Source: Alphaproteobacteria bacterium (lineage in GTDB: Bacteria > Pseudomonadota > Alphaproteobacteria > RF32 > CAG-239). Taken from it: a stretch of 57,576 nucleotides of DNA. The translations under genes and the position numbers were made by a program. The notes under the pieces were generated by a model. The model did no database searches. It was not told the origin of the DNA and was given only the letters and a program-made list of their open reading frames with translations. Shown piece by piece: positions 18,183 through 26,606 of the stretch. The stretch covers positions 1 to 57,576 of the forward strand of contig JAGBHO010000002.1 of assembly GCA_017935485.1 (NCBI GenBank), in the 5' to 3' direction. Within the stretch, counting starts at the first letter, position 1. The number at the start of each line of letters is the position of its first letter.

Positions 18183-18743
18183 CTAATAAAAAATAACGCC
18201 GGCAACTGCGCTGATACCCATAAGCCAAACCGGCCCGATTTTAAACCGGCGCAAAAGGAACAAAGAAACAATCGCAATCGCTAAGGCATAAAAATCAAAA
18301 TGATTGATGTGAACGGAAAATTCGGTCTGTCCGGTCAGGGATAACAGCAAAATTCCGGCTCCTGCCGCTCCGATTAAGCCGGTCGCCACGGCCTTTAGCC
18401 CCTGTAAAATATTCATAATTACATCAGATTTTCTGTGTCGGCAAAAAAAGCAATATCCGCCGAGAGAAATGACGACGCCGGAAAAAACGCAGCAGAAGGT
18501 TGCCGCGACAGCGCCGAAGATTCCGGCAATTTTGAGCCCGACAAAACTGGAGGCGTTAATCGCCAGCGGCCCCGGCGTCATCTGGGAGATTGTGATAATA
18601 TCGGTATATTCTTTTAACGTAATCCAATGATAACGGTTGACAATCAGTTCCTCAATCAATGAAATAATGGCATAACCGCCGCCAATGCTGAAGCTGCCGA
18701 TTTGTAAAAAGCTGAGACTTAATTCCAAGATTTTTTCTGACAT
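18183..18743 (-). CDS. chrA: Chromate transporter, second half protein (short CHR)
   Basis: A 186-residue membrane protein of the CHR family. It has the N-terminal signature IGSFSIGGGYAIISLI and the MTPGPLAINASSFVG loop shared by chromate transporters. Full ChrA has two such domains; here two separate genes encode one each. This copy starts on the base after the upstream partner's stop codon, so they are translationally coupled. It has about six membrane segments. Chromate or another oxyanion may be exported, but the short-chain type is poorly characterised. Confidence 0.88.
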   Translation of the reverse strand: MSEKILELSLSFLQIGSFSIGGGYAIISLIEELIVNRYHWITLKEYTDIITISQMTPGPLAINASSFVGLKIAGIFGAVAATFCCVFSGVVISLGGYCFFCRHRKSDVIMNILQGLKAVATGLIGAAGAGILLLSLTGQTEFSVHINHFDFYALAIAIVSLFLLRRFKIGPVWLMGISAVAGVIFY

Positions 18744-19313
18744 TTATTTTTTCAACCTGTTTCTGATGTTAAAAATAACGGCATAAGCGGCCAGTGAAAA
18801 TATAATAAGCAAAATGGCATTGAAATTGAGAATAAATGCAGCGTAAAAAACGGCCGCGGCCGTAAATAGCCCGAGCATTTCTTTTGATCTTGCCACATTT
18901 TTGCTCATTTCGTAAACCACATCAATGATAATTGCCGCAATTGCCGCAATCATACCTTTGAGAGCGGCATTAACGGCATGGTTGTCCACCAGCTGCCGGT
19001 AACAGACAGTTACTGCCGAAATAATGAGCAAAGGCGGCAAAACTGCGGCAATGCAGCTGACGACAGCCCCCGGCAGTCTTGCCAGTTTGTAGCCGGTAAT
19101 GGCCGAAAGGTTGACGGCAATGGCACCGGGAGCAGATTGTGCAATGGCATACATCTCCAGCAGCTCGTCAAAATCGCAGGCTTTTGCTTTGTCAATAAAT
19201 TGTTTTTTCATCAGCGGGAGAATCATATATCCGCCGCCGACGGCAAGGCAGCTGATGATAATATTGGCCTTAAACAGCCAAAACAAACGAAATAAAAGGC
19301 TTTTTCTTTCCAT
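18744..19313 (-). CDS. chrA: Chromate transporter, first half protein (short CHR)
   Basis: A 189-residue CHR domain protein, first gene of the coupled pair. The membrane signature CLAVGGGYMILPLMKKQF is followed by AIAQSAPGAIAVNLSAITG, the family's conserved loop. In paired short CHR systems both proteins are needed and are inserted in opposite orientations. The pair is isolated, with a 300-base non-coding gap upstream. Confidence 0.88.
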   Translation of the reverse strand: MERKSLLFRLFWLFKANIIISCLAVGGGYMILPLMKKQFIDKAKACDFDELLEMYAIAQSAPGAIAVNLSAITGYKLARLPGAVVSCIAAVLPPLLIISAVTVCYRQLVDNHAVNAALKGMIAAIAAIIIDVVYEMSKNVARSKEMLGLFTAAAVFYAAFILNFNAILLIIFSLAAYAVIFNIRNRLKK

Positions 19314-19559
19314 AAAATTCTCCGGACTTTGCCATAATCAAAATAAAATTTTTCTTCTGAACAGAAAACTCTTTTCAGCAGAATGCTTCTTTCTCATCCC
19401 TCAAATACGTCAGAGTATGAAACGTATTTTTTCTTTGTCAATAGAAGAAACGGTGATTATAAAATCAACATTGAAAATTTGCTTTTAATATTAAAAAGTT
19501 CTTGATTTTTTATATTTGTTTTTATAAGTTTCTTTTGTTCATCGGAGGATGTTCATCGC

Positions 19560-19622
19560 AATGAATAGGCCGGATAAGATGTCGGGTGCGCCCGGTTTCT
19601 TGATCGGGCTTTATTTGTTTTT
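19560..19622 (+). promoter_or_regulatory. Possible transcription attenuator in the MATE leader
   Basis: The 320 bases between the chromate genes and the MATE gene hold no ORF. Near the end, GCCCG (19590-19594) can pair with CGGGC (19605-19609), followed by a T-rich run, giving a weak terminator. The same GCCCG block can instead pair with upstream CGGG (19583-19586). A TTCAT-CGCA-ATGAA hairpin lies just before this. The mutually exclusive pairings look like an attenuator or riboswitch expression platform. I cannot assign a ligand class. Confidence 0.4.
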
Positions 19623-19636
19623 AAAATGGTGAAAAA

Positions 19637-20947
19637 ATGAATATAATAAATAAAAATACCAAACTGTTTTTGTCTTATGTCCTGCCGTCAATGGTAGGAA
19701 TGCTGATTGTCGGCTCTTATAGTATTGTGGATACGATTTTTATTGGTCAGGCCGCCGGAGAATTAGGGCTGGCATCAGTTGCCGTAACCTGGCCGCTGGT
19801 TATGTTGTTTTGGGCCGTTGGCGATATGTTGGGGACGGGTGGTGCAATTATCATTTCTCAATCCCGCGGTAATGGCAATCTGGCACGGGCAAGGTTGGTT
19901 TTTGGTAATATGCTGTGCTTTCAGATTATTTTCAGCTTTGCCATGCTGGGGGTAATGAATTATTTTCTGACGGACGCTTTGCTTTTGTTGGGGGCCGATA
20001 AAGAACTTTTGCCCGGCGCCGTTCGCTATTCCCGCATAATCATTTATGGCAATTTGGCTTGTATGCTGATGATGGCGGTGTCTTCGGTCATTCGCAACGA
20101 CGGCCGCCCGGTATTGTCTATGTGGCTTACTGTTGGCGGACTTCTTTTAAATATTCTGCTCGATTATATTTTTATTTTCCCGTTAAAAGGCGGTATTGCC
20201 GGCGCTGCTTATGCCACGGTTGTTTCTCAGGCGCTTATGGCTATTGCCGGCTTGGTTTATTTTGCAACCGGATATACAAAGTTGCGTTACGATTGGACAA
20301 TGTTTAAACTGCGGCTGGCAAGCCTGAAGGAAATAGTTGTCAGCGGCATTCCTTCTCTGGGCAATCAATTGTCTGTCATCGCGATGCTTTTTTTTCATAA
20401 TTATCAGGCTTTAAAATATGGTCAGATTGACGGTTTGGCGGCTTATACTTTCATCGGTGCGGTTGAATCTCTGGGATCGCTTCTGATGACCGGTTTGTCA
20501 CTGGGCGTTCAGCCTTTGGTGGCCTGTCTTTATGGAGGCAAAAAATACCGCCGCCAGAATATCATCGGCAATATGGGATATTATACGGCTTTTGTTCTGG
20601 GGATTGTTCTGATGCTGGTTTCTTTTGCCGGACATAATATTTTTCCGGCTTGGTTCAATTTAAGCGGCAATGCTGCGGCTTTGGCGTCTCATGGTTTGAT
20701 CATCAGTTCGACGGCTTTTGTCTTGCTGGGCGTAATCCGTGTGGCCGGATATTATTATCAGGCAACGGGTAAGGTCTGGGATTCTTCTCTTTTAATCTAT
20801 GGAGATGCCTTTTTTGCATTGCCCTTGTGTCTTTTCACTTTGCCGCATTGGTTCGGGCTGGATGGCGTTTGGCTGGCAATGCCTGTTTCAAGGATTATCC
20901 TTTTTGCATTTGTCTGCTGGCTGTGGTTTGGCAAGAAAAGCAGATGA
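19637..20947 (+). CDS. MATE family efflux transporter
   Basis: A 436-residue inner-membrane protein with twelve hydrophobic segments. The first helices carry LPSMVGMLIVGSYSIVDTIFIGQAAGELGLASVAV, split over the family's conserved helix 1-2 region, and GTGGAIIISQSRGNG follows. These fit the DinF/NorM multidrug and toxin extrusion superfamily, driven by Na+ or H+. The substrate is not predictable. The leader has possible attenuation structures. No neighbouring regulator is visible. Confidence 0.9.
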   Translation: MNIINKNTKLFLSYVLPSMVGMLIVGSYSIVDTIFIGQAAGELGLASVAVTWPLVMLFWAVGDMLGTGGAIIISQSRGNGNLARARLVFGNMLCFQIIFSFAMLGVMNYFLTDALLLLGADKELLPGAVRYSRIIIYGNLACMLMMAVSSVIRNDGRPVLSMWLTVGGLLLNILLDYIFIFPLKGGIAGAAYATVVSQALMAIAGLVYFATGYTKLRYDWTMFKLRLASLKEIVVSGIPSLGNQLSVIAMLFFHNYQALKYGQIDGLAAYTFIGAVESLGSLLMTGLSLGVQPLVACLYGGKKYRRQNIIGNMGYYTAFVLGIVLMLVSFAGHNIFPAWFNLSGNAAALASHGLIISSTAFVLLGVIRVAGYYYQATGKVWDSSLLIYGDAFFALPLCLFTLPHWFGLDGVWLAMPVSRIILFAFVCWLWFGKKSR

Positions 20948-21037
20948 TATCGGTGGTGAGTGATAGTTGTCAAAAGGTTTGTGAGGGAATTATCATAAGT
21001 GTTGTTTATCAATTTTATACACAACAGCAGACTCAAA

Positions 21038-21065
21038 TTGACAATGCAAACATAGAGGGTAATAT
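21038..21065 (+). promoter_or_regulatory. Strong promoter of element E1
   Basis: TTGACA (21038-21043) and TAATAT (21060-21065) with a 16-base spacer. The same layout recurs at 35028 in front of the related element E2. Confidence 0.75.
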
Positions 21066-21091
21066 ATTAATATTAAACTTTATGGGAGAGA

Positions 21092-21187
21092 ATGGCTTTC
21101 TTTAACGGAAGACAGCGGTATTCTACCTTTACGCTTATATCTCTGTATTGTTTTCTCTCCCGCCTTCCGAGTTCAGAACTATTATAA
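21092..21187 (+). CDS. 31-residue hydrophobic peptide of element E1
   Basis: ATG lies 4 bases after GGAG. The peptide begins MAFFNGRQRYSTF and ends LSRLPSSELL, with a hydrophobic middle. It resembles the 27-residue peptide of element E2 in a pattern of Q-x-[HY]-S, later [VF]-x-[LS]-x-LP. Part of that likeness is forced by the conserved hairpin. Translation is unproven. Confidence 0.35.
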   Translation: MAFFNGRQRYSTFTLISLYCFLSRLPSSELL

Positions 21188-21260
21188 AATCAGTATATTG
21201 AGGCGATAAAATAAAAGAATTGATTAACTGCGAGGCTTCAATTTTCAATATTGGATACAA

Positions 21261-21294
21261 AAAAAGACTTTTGTAAAAACAAAAGCCTTTTTTA
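21261..21294. terminator. Terminator of element E1
   Basis: AAAAAG-CTTTTGT and ACAAAAG-CTTTTT pair with one mismatch around AAAA, with A- and T-runs on either side. Confidence 0.8.
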
Positions 21295-21301
21295 AATGGT
21301 G

Positions 21302-21439
21302 ATGCGGTTTTTAGTCATCGCGAACTGGTCTAACCTGCCGCAAATCTCTGCGTATAAACGCTTTGAGGAAGGAATATACTTCTGCGAATCAACCGATTTT
21401 TTATCAGAAGCACTTTCCACCCTTTTCGAACTTGTCTAA
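21302..21439 (+). other. Short coding-like fragment, 45 codons
   Basis: An open frame ending in TAA with protein-like composition (SAYKRFEEGIYFCESTDF). No ribosome site precedes it and I do not recognise it. It probably is the tail of a lost gene, lying among other remnants between the E1 terminator and the retron-like RNA. Confidence 0.3.
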
Positions 21440-21507
21440 ATTTTAAAAGGCATTTTCCTAAGTATTATTGTTAAAAAGGTAATCGATTAAAAAAAACACA
21501 AAGAACT

Positions 21508-21621
21508 ATGTCAAAACCAACAAACAAAAAGCCCAAGCTCAAAGAACAAGAGATTGCAAAGTTTGTGGGAGTTAATTATCTGATACCTAGGTATACAAAC
21601 AATTTGGCAATTCCGTTGTAG
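21508..21621 (+). other. Short Lys-rich ORF, 37 codons, fused against a methyltransferase remnant
   Basis: Begins MSKPTNKKPKLKEQEIAKF and runs out of frame into the methyltransferase remnant that starts at 21591. It reads like the real start of a small gene whose body was replaced. No family recognised. Confidence 0.3.
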
Positions 21622-21683
21622 TACCTGTCGATAGAGCTATTGCAAAACAAATTGTGAATATGTTAAATAAAATTTCTCTTTAG
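21591..21683 (+). pseudogene. C-terminal remnant of a DNA (cytosine-5) methyltransferase
   Basis: Thirty codons read VYKQFGNSVVVPVDRAIAKQ and end IVNMLNKISL before a TAG stop. The sequence YKQFGNSVVVPV is the conserved motif X region at the very end of C5 methyltransferases. Nothing upstream in this frame continues it; the preceding codon is a stop. This is therefore the tail of a deleted Dcm-type or restriction-associated enzyme, 43 bases before the retron-like RNA. Confidence 0.8.
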
Positions 21684-21725
21684 TGAATTTTTTTTTCGTA
21701 GAGTAAAAAAAATGGATTGACTTTT

Positions 21726-22204
21726 AAGTGATAGCTAGATAAATATATCTGCATAGGGCTGGTTTATACCAAAACATTCCCTCACGACAGGGGTAACATT
21801 TCAAAATGTTACCTGTGGCTACGATAGGTAGCTAAGTTTTGGCGCAAGGATGTCTGTACTTATATATGTATTTGATATTCGTGTCCCAACGCAGCACGGG
21901 GAAAATCGTGCTGCGAGAAAATGTGGAGCTATATGTTTTGTATTTTCCCTTGAGTCGTTTAATCTTCTTTTTTGAGGGAAACGCTTCAGGTGCTATTATG
22001 TTCAGATGGCTGAACTACCTATGAAGTGTGAGAGGAAGGTCATAAAATGCAAAAAACGACTAAGCATAGTTTTTTATGTAAATACAAAACTGTTTTATTA
22101 AAAATTATGTCTGACAGACGCGTGCAATGTATACTACTGCGCTTAGTCATTAAAATTGCACAATATCTGTCGCGTGATGAGTAGGTAAAACTAGCTCCTC
22201 ACTT
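21726..22204 (+). ncRNA. Candidate retron msr-msd RNA
   Basis: A 480-base stretch without a real gene holds dense stem-loops upstream of an XRE gene and reverse transcriptase. They are: a closed multibranch unit (CCAAAAC 21769-21775 with GTTTTGG 21836-21842) enclosing hairpins 21787-21816 and 21818-21832; a perfect 9-bp hairpin at 21890-21915; a long rod from AGTCGTTT (21953-21960) to AAACGACT (22054-22061) with internal stems at 21984-22026; and a hairpin at 22113-22171. The ends AAGTGA-AGCTAG (21726-21738) and CTAGCT-TCACTT (22191-22204) are complementary, as a1/a2 would be. A TTGACT...TAAATA promoter (21717-21745) overlaps a1, so the exact ends are unsure. Confidence 0.5.
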
Positions 22205-22223
22205 TTGTATTGGGGAAAATAGT

Positions 22224-22541
22224 ATGCTTGGAAATACTTTAAGGTTATTAAGAGTTTTGCACGATAAAAAGTCAAGTGATTTAGCAAAAGAACTTGGTAT
22301 ATCTCCAGCATATCTATCCAAAATTGAAAGTGAAAAGGCTCAGCCGACCCTTGAGATGTTAACTAAATATGCAGAAATATTTCAAACAACAACATCTGCA
22401 TTACTTCTATTTTCAGAAAACTTAGATAAAGAAAAAAACAGAGGGCCATTTAAAATTGGTATACGTAATGTAATGTTAAAGTTGCTCGAGGCGTTGGAAG
22501 GATATAAAAGTGAAGCAAAAAAATTATCCAATAAGCAATAG
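22224..22541 (+). CDS. XRE-family helix-turn-helix protein of the retron-like locus
   Basis: A 105-residue protein with an N-terminal Cro/C1-type HTH (LRVLHDKKSSDLAKELGISPAYLSKIE split over residues 7-33). The Lys-rich C-terminus is of unknown role. A GGGGA ribosome site lies about 9 bases before the ATG. The gene ends 32 bases inside the reverse transcriptase frame, so the two are coupled. HTH-associated retrons are described (as I recall, type VI in the Mestre classification); the protein could be the effector or a repressor. Confidence 0.75.
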   Translation: MLGNTLRLLRVLHDKKSSDLAKELGISPAYLSKIESEKAQPTLEMLTKYAEIFQTTTSALLLFSENLDKEKNRGPFKIGIRNVMLKLLEALEGYKSEAKKLSNKQ

Positions 22542-23477
22542 CCCTTTGTATAAGCTATCTAACAAAATAAAATTAGCTAGACTACTCGGGGTTGATAAAA
22601 AATATTTTATTCGTTTTAAGTGTACAAGAGATAATTACAACTGTTGGGAACAAGATAAAAAAAATGGTAATGAAAAAAGACCAGTAGAAGATCCTAAATA
22701 TGAATTAAAAAAAGTTCAATCAAAATTAAATAAGCTATTATCACGCGTTATTACAAATGAATATTTGATGTCAGGTAAAAAATATTCAAGTTATATTGTT
22801 AACGCTCAATACCATCAAAATAATCCTTATGTATTCTGTTTTGACTTACATTCTTTTTTCAAACAGCTAGTAGAAAATATATTTTCAAAGCTTTTGTAGA
22901 TGAATTTAAAATGTCTGATGATATTGCTTGGCTAATTACAGATTTAGTAACAATTCCTAAAACAGATAATTCAGATGGATACATTCCGACCGGTTCGCCT
23001 TCTAGTCAAACAGTGATATATTGGGCGTATAAATCTACGTTTGATAAAATATTCTCAATAGCAGCACAAAAGAAATTAAAATTTAGTTTGTATGTTGATG
23101 ATATGACATTTTCATCAGCAAATTCTATTACAATTAACTTTCCAAAATTAATTATTAAAATGTGTGCCAAGGTTGGTTTGGAAATAAATAATAAAAAAAC
23201 AAAATATTTTTCAAAAAATCAATATAAAGATATTACTGGGTGTGTAATTACTCCACAGCAAGAGCTTAAAGTCCCAAATAAAAGTCGAAAAGAAATTGTG
23301 GAGATTGTTAAAAATAAGCCCATAGAAGATATGAATGTAAGGGAAATTCGTAGCTTTTACGGTAAATTAAACTCTATGAGACAAATTGAACCTAACATAT
23401 TTCAACAATTATATAATAGATCGAAAAAACAATATTATAAATTAGGTGCACAATATTCAAATAAAAAAATTAAATAG
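22510..23477 (+). CDS. Retron-type reverse transcriptase, split by a -1 frame change
   Basis: Two adjoining frames together give one retron RT of about 322 residues. Frame one (GTG at 22510) runs through VEDPKYELKKVQSKLNKLL to FDLHSFF, then would stop at 22897-22899. Frame two continues as QTASRKYIFKAFVDEFKMSD, then IPTGSPSSQ (RT motif 4) and the catalytic SLYVDDMTFSS (YxDD), ending at 23477. The frames join at T TTT TTC (22854-22860), where a -1 slip gives exactly the family spacing. It could be programmed frameshifting, one lost T in a homopolymer, or an assembly error. The C-terminal part matches retron RTs (VGLEINNKKTKYF, ITGCVI). Confidence 0.8.
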
Positions 23478-23695
23478 TCTACTAATAAAGAGTCTAAAAA
23501 GCCTCTTACTTATAATTTTACGTTGGTCAAAGGATATGTCAAAACCTTGGTAATGAACCCGCGTGTAAACCGCTACCTTCGGATCAATAATCCCGATATT
23601 CTGGAACACCAGAAAAACATTGTAGATATTGATAATTTAAATGCGGAAGAGTTAAGCTATTCAAAATGTGATAAAAAATCCATTTTATCAAAATA
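23478..23695 (+). pseudogene. Coding remnant in frame after the reverse transcriptase stop
   Basis: Directly after the RT stop codon and in the same frame, 72 codons remain open. They contain the protein-like LTYNFTLVKGYVKTLVMNP and NRYLRINNPDILEHQKNIVD. The pattern reminds me of C-terminal parts of plasmid partition (ParB/RepB-like) proteins, but I am not sure. It overlaps the end of the converging KAP gene by about 40 bases. Likely a leftover of the gene into which the retron was placed. Confidence 0.4.
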
Positions 23696-25183
23696 ATTTT
23701 GCTTGAATTTCTCTAGATTAAAATTCGTGTTAGGTGTTAGCACTCCGTTTGTATTAATGGCATTTTGTTCATAAACCCAATTTTGCTCTATTGAATAGAA
23801 AAATCGATCCACGTTATCTGAAATATAGTTTTTGTGAGCGGGGTTTACACAAGTGTAGAATGAATAGCCTTCAATTTCTGGAAGTTTAGGCGCTGAATTT
23901 CGATCAAAAGAATTAAACTTTTTATGATACTCAGAACCAAACACACTTCTGGCATATGATAGTTCTCCATAAGAAATGGTAGATAAAATTGGTTGGCTTG
24001 CGGAGGAGGGATCGTTACGCAACGCATTAAATATTCTTACATCAAATTCATGTAAACATACCAAAAATACAGCCAGATCAGGAGAAAAAATCTCATGTCC
24101 TGAAGCAATTTGCTTTATAAACATAGTCAATCGGTCAAAAACTTGTTCCATTTGCCGCAAAGAAAATTTGAACCAAATGCTATAGGCTGCAAAATAACAT
24201 TTAATAATATTTTCTGACGTTTGAAGTGTATTATATTTTTTTGCTTTAATTTATCCTTGCGTATCTCCATACCTGCTATATGGAAATGAATTATAAAATA
24301 CACTATAGATATCAATAAGAAAAACTAGTTCCCGTTTTTCTTCCTGTATTTTCTTTATAACAGTATCAATTCCAGATTTATCATACAAAAATTCAGCAAA
24401 TACTTTTTTATCAGGACTAGGTAGTAAAAATGTATTATTTATAAATTTGCGCTTATATCCATCAAAATTTTCAGTTCCAAATAAACATTTCACAGAATTT
24501 TCAAGATGATTTTCATCTATTGCAAGCACAAAAACAAATCCGGACACATCAAAAAAGTGTTTTAATACTTCCAAGGTTCTCACGGCATAATCCGGACTAC
24601 AGCGATCCAGTTCATCAATAATTATAATTATCGGTTTATCAGAGGTTCTTGCCCATTGAGTTAATGCTTCTTTTAGTTCTTTAAGAGCTTTTTGATATTG
24701 ATTAAAATCATCATAGAGTGATTTTGAAGAAAAATGATTTTTAAATTCCTCAATAATATCAACATTCAGAGCTTCCTGAGATATGCTTTTAATTGCGGTG
24801 CCACATAAGCAAGCAAACGAATTTTTAGAGAATTTTAAAGTAGAATCTATAATTTTTGTTGGCAGTTTTCTGCCATCCTTTTCATAAATTTCATTTAATT
24901 TTGCCAATATTGGCATAAGAGGATCTTCATAAAAATCCATCTCCCAGATATTCATTTTGGTTGTTTGTACACTATCTTTTTCAAGAACGCTCTGTAGTTT
25001 TTCACAGAAAAACGTTTTACCTGTTCCGAAATCCGCTGAAATTGAATAAACTTTAGAGACACCGCCCTCAATATAGGTGTTTTGCTCAATTAAATGGGCA
25101 AAATCAATGACAGATGATTTTATGCCTAATTTATCGTCTTCAAAAATTTCATCATATTCAATAGCTAAATTGTCGTCACTCAT
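23657..25183 (-). pseudogene. KAP-family P-loop NTPase, interrupted by an in-frame TAA
   Basis: KAP NTPases are membrane-linked or soluble P-loop ATPases common in defence and plasmid/phage contexts. The first 310 codons have Walker A SADFGTGKTFFC and the KAP Walker B PIIIIIDELDRCSPDYAVRT followed by FVFVLAIDENHL. A TAA at 24251-24253 then stops translation. The same frame continues without shift through WFKFSLRQMEQVFDRLTMF, the conserved C-terminal KAP segment, to 23657. Removing the single stop gives a 508-residue protein of normal KAP layout. It is the second gene after the AAA/DUF4143 ATPase (22-base gap). Confidence 0.75.
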
Positions 25184-25204
25184 AGGTTTTTCTCTTAAAT
25201 TTAA

Positions 25205-26518
25205 TTACAATTCTTGTCCTAACAGCCAGTCAAACACATTCAGGCGTTTAATTCCGTTATTTTCTCCCGCGCCATAATCCATTGACAGCAGAAACTTAGG
25301 ATAGTTATCGTCAATTGCTTCCAATGGTGCCAATTCCCGCTGCAAAATTTGAGGTTCAAGAACATTTAGGGATACTTGGTAATATTCAACCAGTCCGCCA
25401 CTTTTTCTGGCGACAAAGTCAACCTCTATATTTTTACCGCTTTTGACGAGCTTACCTACAGATACCTCATAGCCGCGCCGTATCAGTTCTAAATAAACGA
25501 TATTCTCCAGAATATGCCCGGCGTCCATATCTTTGATACCCAATAAAGCCGTTCGCAAACCGATATCTGCGACATAGTATTTAGCATTGCTGTCTAAATA
25601 TTGTTTTCCTTTAATATCATACCGCTCACACTTATATAGCAGGAAACTGTCCACCAAACCTTGAATATATGTATCAATGGTTGGAACCGATATTTTGCGC
25701 CCGCTGGCTTCCAGACACTTCGCTATATTGCGAACAGATGTCTCACATCCGATATTATCAAACAAATACTTAACTACTGCATCCAGCTTATTGGTATCTG
25801 CAATATTAAACCGTTTTACAACATCTTTTTGAATTGTATTCAAATATACGGTATCCAGCAAATAATCGCTGATAAGCTGCTTGTCATAGACCAAACGTAA
25901 TGTTTGCGGGAAACCACTCTCTCTGATATAATGCGAATAAATTCCCATTGGACTATTTAATTCCAAAATATCTTTTTTAGTTTGCACAAAATGTTGGGTA
26001 AAATCAGGATATGCAAAAAAATATTCTTTGAATGACAAAGGCTGCATTTTTATTTCGACATACCTCCCCCCTAATTGGTTTGCCAAATCGCTGGAGAACA
26101 TATAAGCATTCGATCCGGTCAAATACAAATCAACATTGTTTTGCAAACGCAGGGTATTCGCGGCTATTTGCCAATCCCTCAATAACTGTATTTCATCAAT
26201 AAAGACATAACTCATCTTTTCCGGATTAAGATGTTTTACGATATAGTCTAGAAGCTTATCATAACCGGTTAAAAAATTCTCTTTGTCATATTCCAGTCCA
26301 ATTTTTTGGGTTAGCATACGGTCTTCAAGATTGATATTGATTATTTGATTATCATCTGCAATCTTATGGACAATCAGATCAAATTGATAGAGAGAAAACA
26401 GCTTCGATTTGCCACAACGTCTAACACCTGTGACGATTTTAATCAAATCCGTCTGTCTCCTCCATTTATTCAACTGCTCTATATATTGTGGTCTGCCAAC
26501 TATTATTTCTGATACCAT
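25205..26518 (-). CDS. AAA ATPase with DUF4143 domain
   Basis: A 437-residue protein of the widespread AAA_14/DUF4143 group. The N-terminal ATPase has Walker A TGVRRCGKSKLF (about residues 31-42) and Walker B YVFIDEIQLL. The C-terminal DUF4143 part contains ENIVYLELIRRGYEV, then EVDFVARKSGG and YYQVS, a pattern like a PD-(D/E)XK nuclease fold. Function is uncertain; the family is often mobile and multicopy. Upstream lies an 18-bp perfect palindrome (26569-26606). It is probably co-transcribed with the KAP NTPase. Confidence 0.88.
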   Translation of the reverse strand: MVSEIIVGRPQYIEQLNKWRRQTDLIKIVTGVRRCGKSKLFSLYQFDLIVHKIADDNQIININLEDRMLTQKIGLEYDKENFLTGYDKLLDYIVKHLNPEKMSYVFIDEIQLLRDWQIAANTLRLQNNVDLYLTGSNAYMFSSDLANQLGGRYVEIKMQPLSFKEYFFAYPDFTQHFVQTKKDILELNSPMGIYSHYIRESGFPQTLRLVYDKQLISDYLLDTVYLNTIQKDVVKRFNIADTNKLDAVVKYLFDNIGCETSVRNIAKCLEASGRKISVPTIDTYIQGLVDSFLLYKCERYDIKGKQYLDSNAKYYVADIGLRTALLGIKDMDAGHILENIVYLELIRRGYEVSVGKLVKSGKNIEVDFVARKSGGLVEYYQVSLNVLEPQILQRELAPLEAIDDNYPKFLLSMDYGAGENNGIKRLNVFDWLLGQEL

Positions 26519-26568
26519 TTGTATGTTCCTTTCATATATACAATATATACTTTAAGAAATCGGATAGG

Positions 26569-26606
26569 TCAATAAAATTGTAAAATGTATTTTACAATTT
26601 TATTGA
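26569..26606. promoter_or_regulatory. Perfect 18-bp palindrome upstream of the DUF4143 gene
   Basis: TCAATAAAATTGTAAAAT (26569-26586) is followed after GT by its exact reverse complement (26589-26606). Only A-T pairs dominate and no T-run follows, so an operator is more likely than a terminator. It lies 50 bases before the ATPase start. Confidence 0.5.

Larger units (their letters stand above)
21072..21294 (+). ncRNA. Element E1: structured short transcript with masked ribosome site
   Basis: The predicted transcript starts about 12 bases before GGGAGAGAA (21084-21092). That segment is a ribosome-binding site for a 31-codon ORF (21092-21187) and pairs perfectly with TTCTCTCCC (21153-21161) inside the same ORF. 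The element ends at a terminator (21261-21294). It shares promoter, spacing, hairpin and the motif TTTCTCTCC-GCCT with element E2 at 35 kb. It may be an sRNA, a leader peptide or a type I toxin mRNA. Confidence 0.5.

Noticed and set aside
24251..24253. Stop-codon recoding in the KAP gene
   Set aside because: TAA ends many other genes in the window normally and no recoding signal is visible; a nonsense mutation or sequencing error is simpler.
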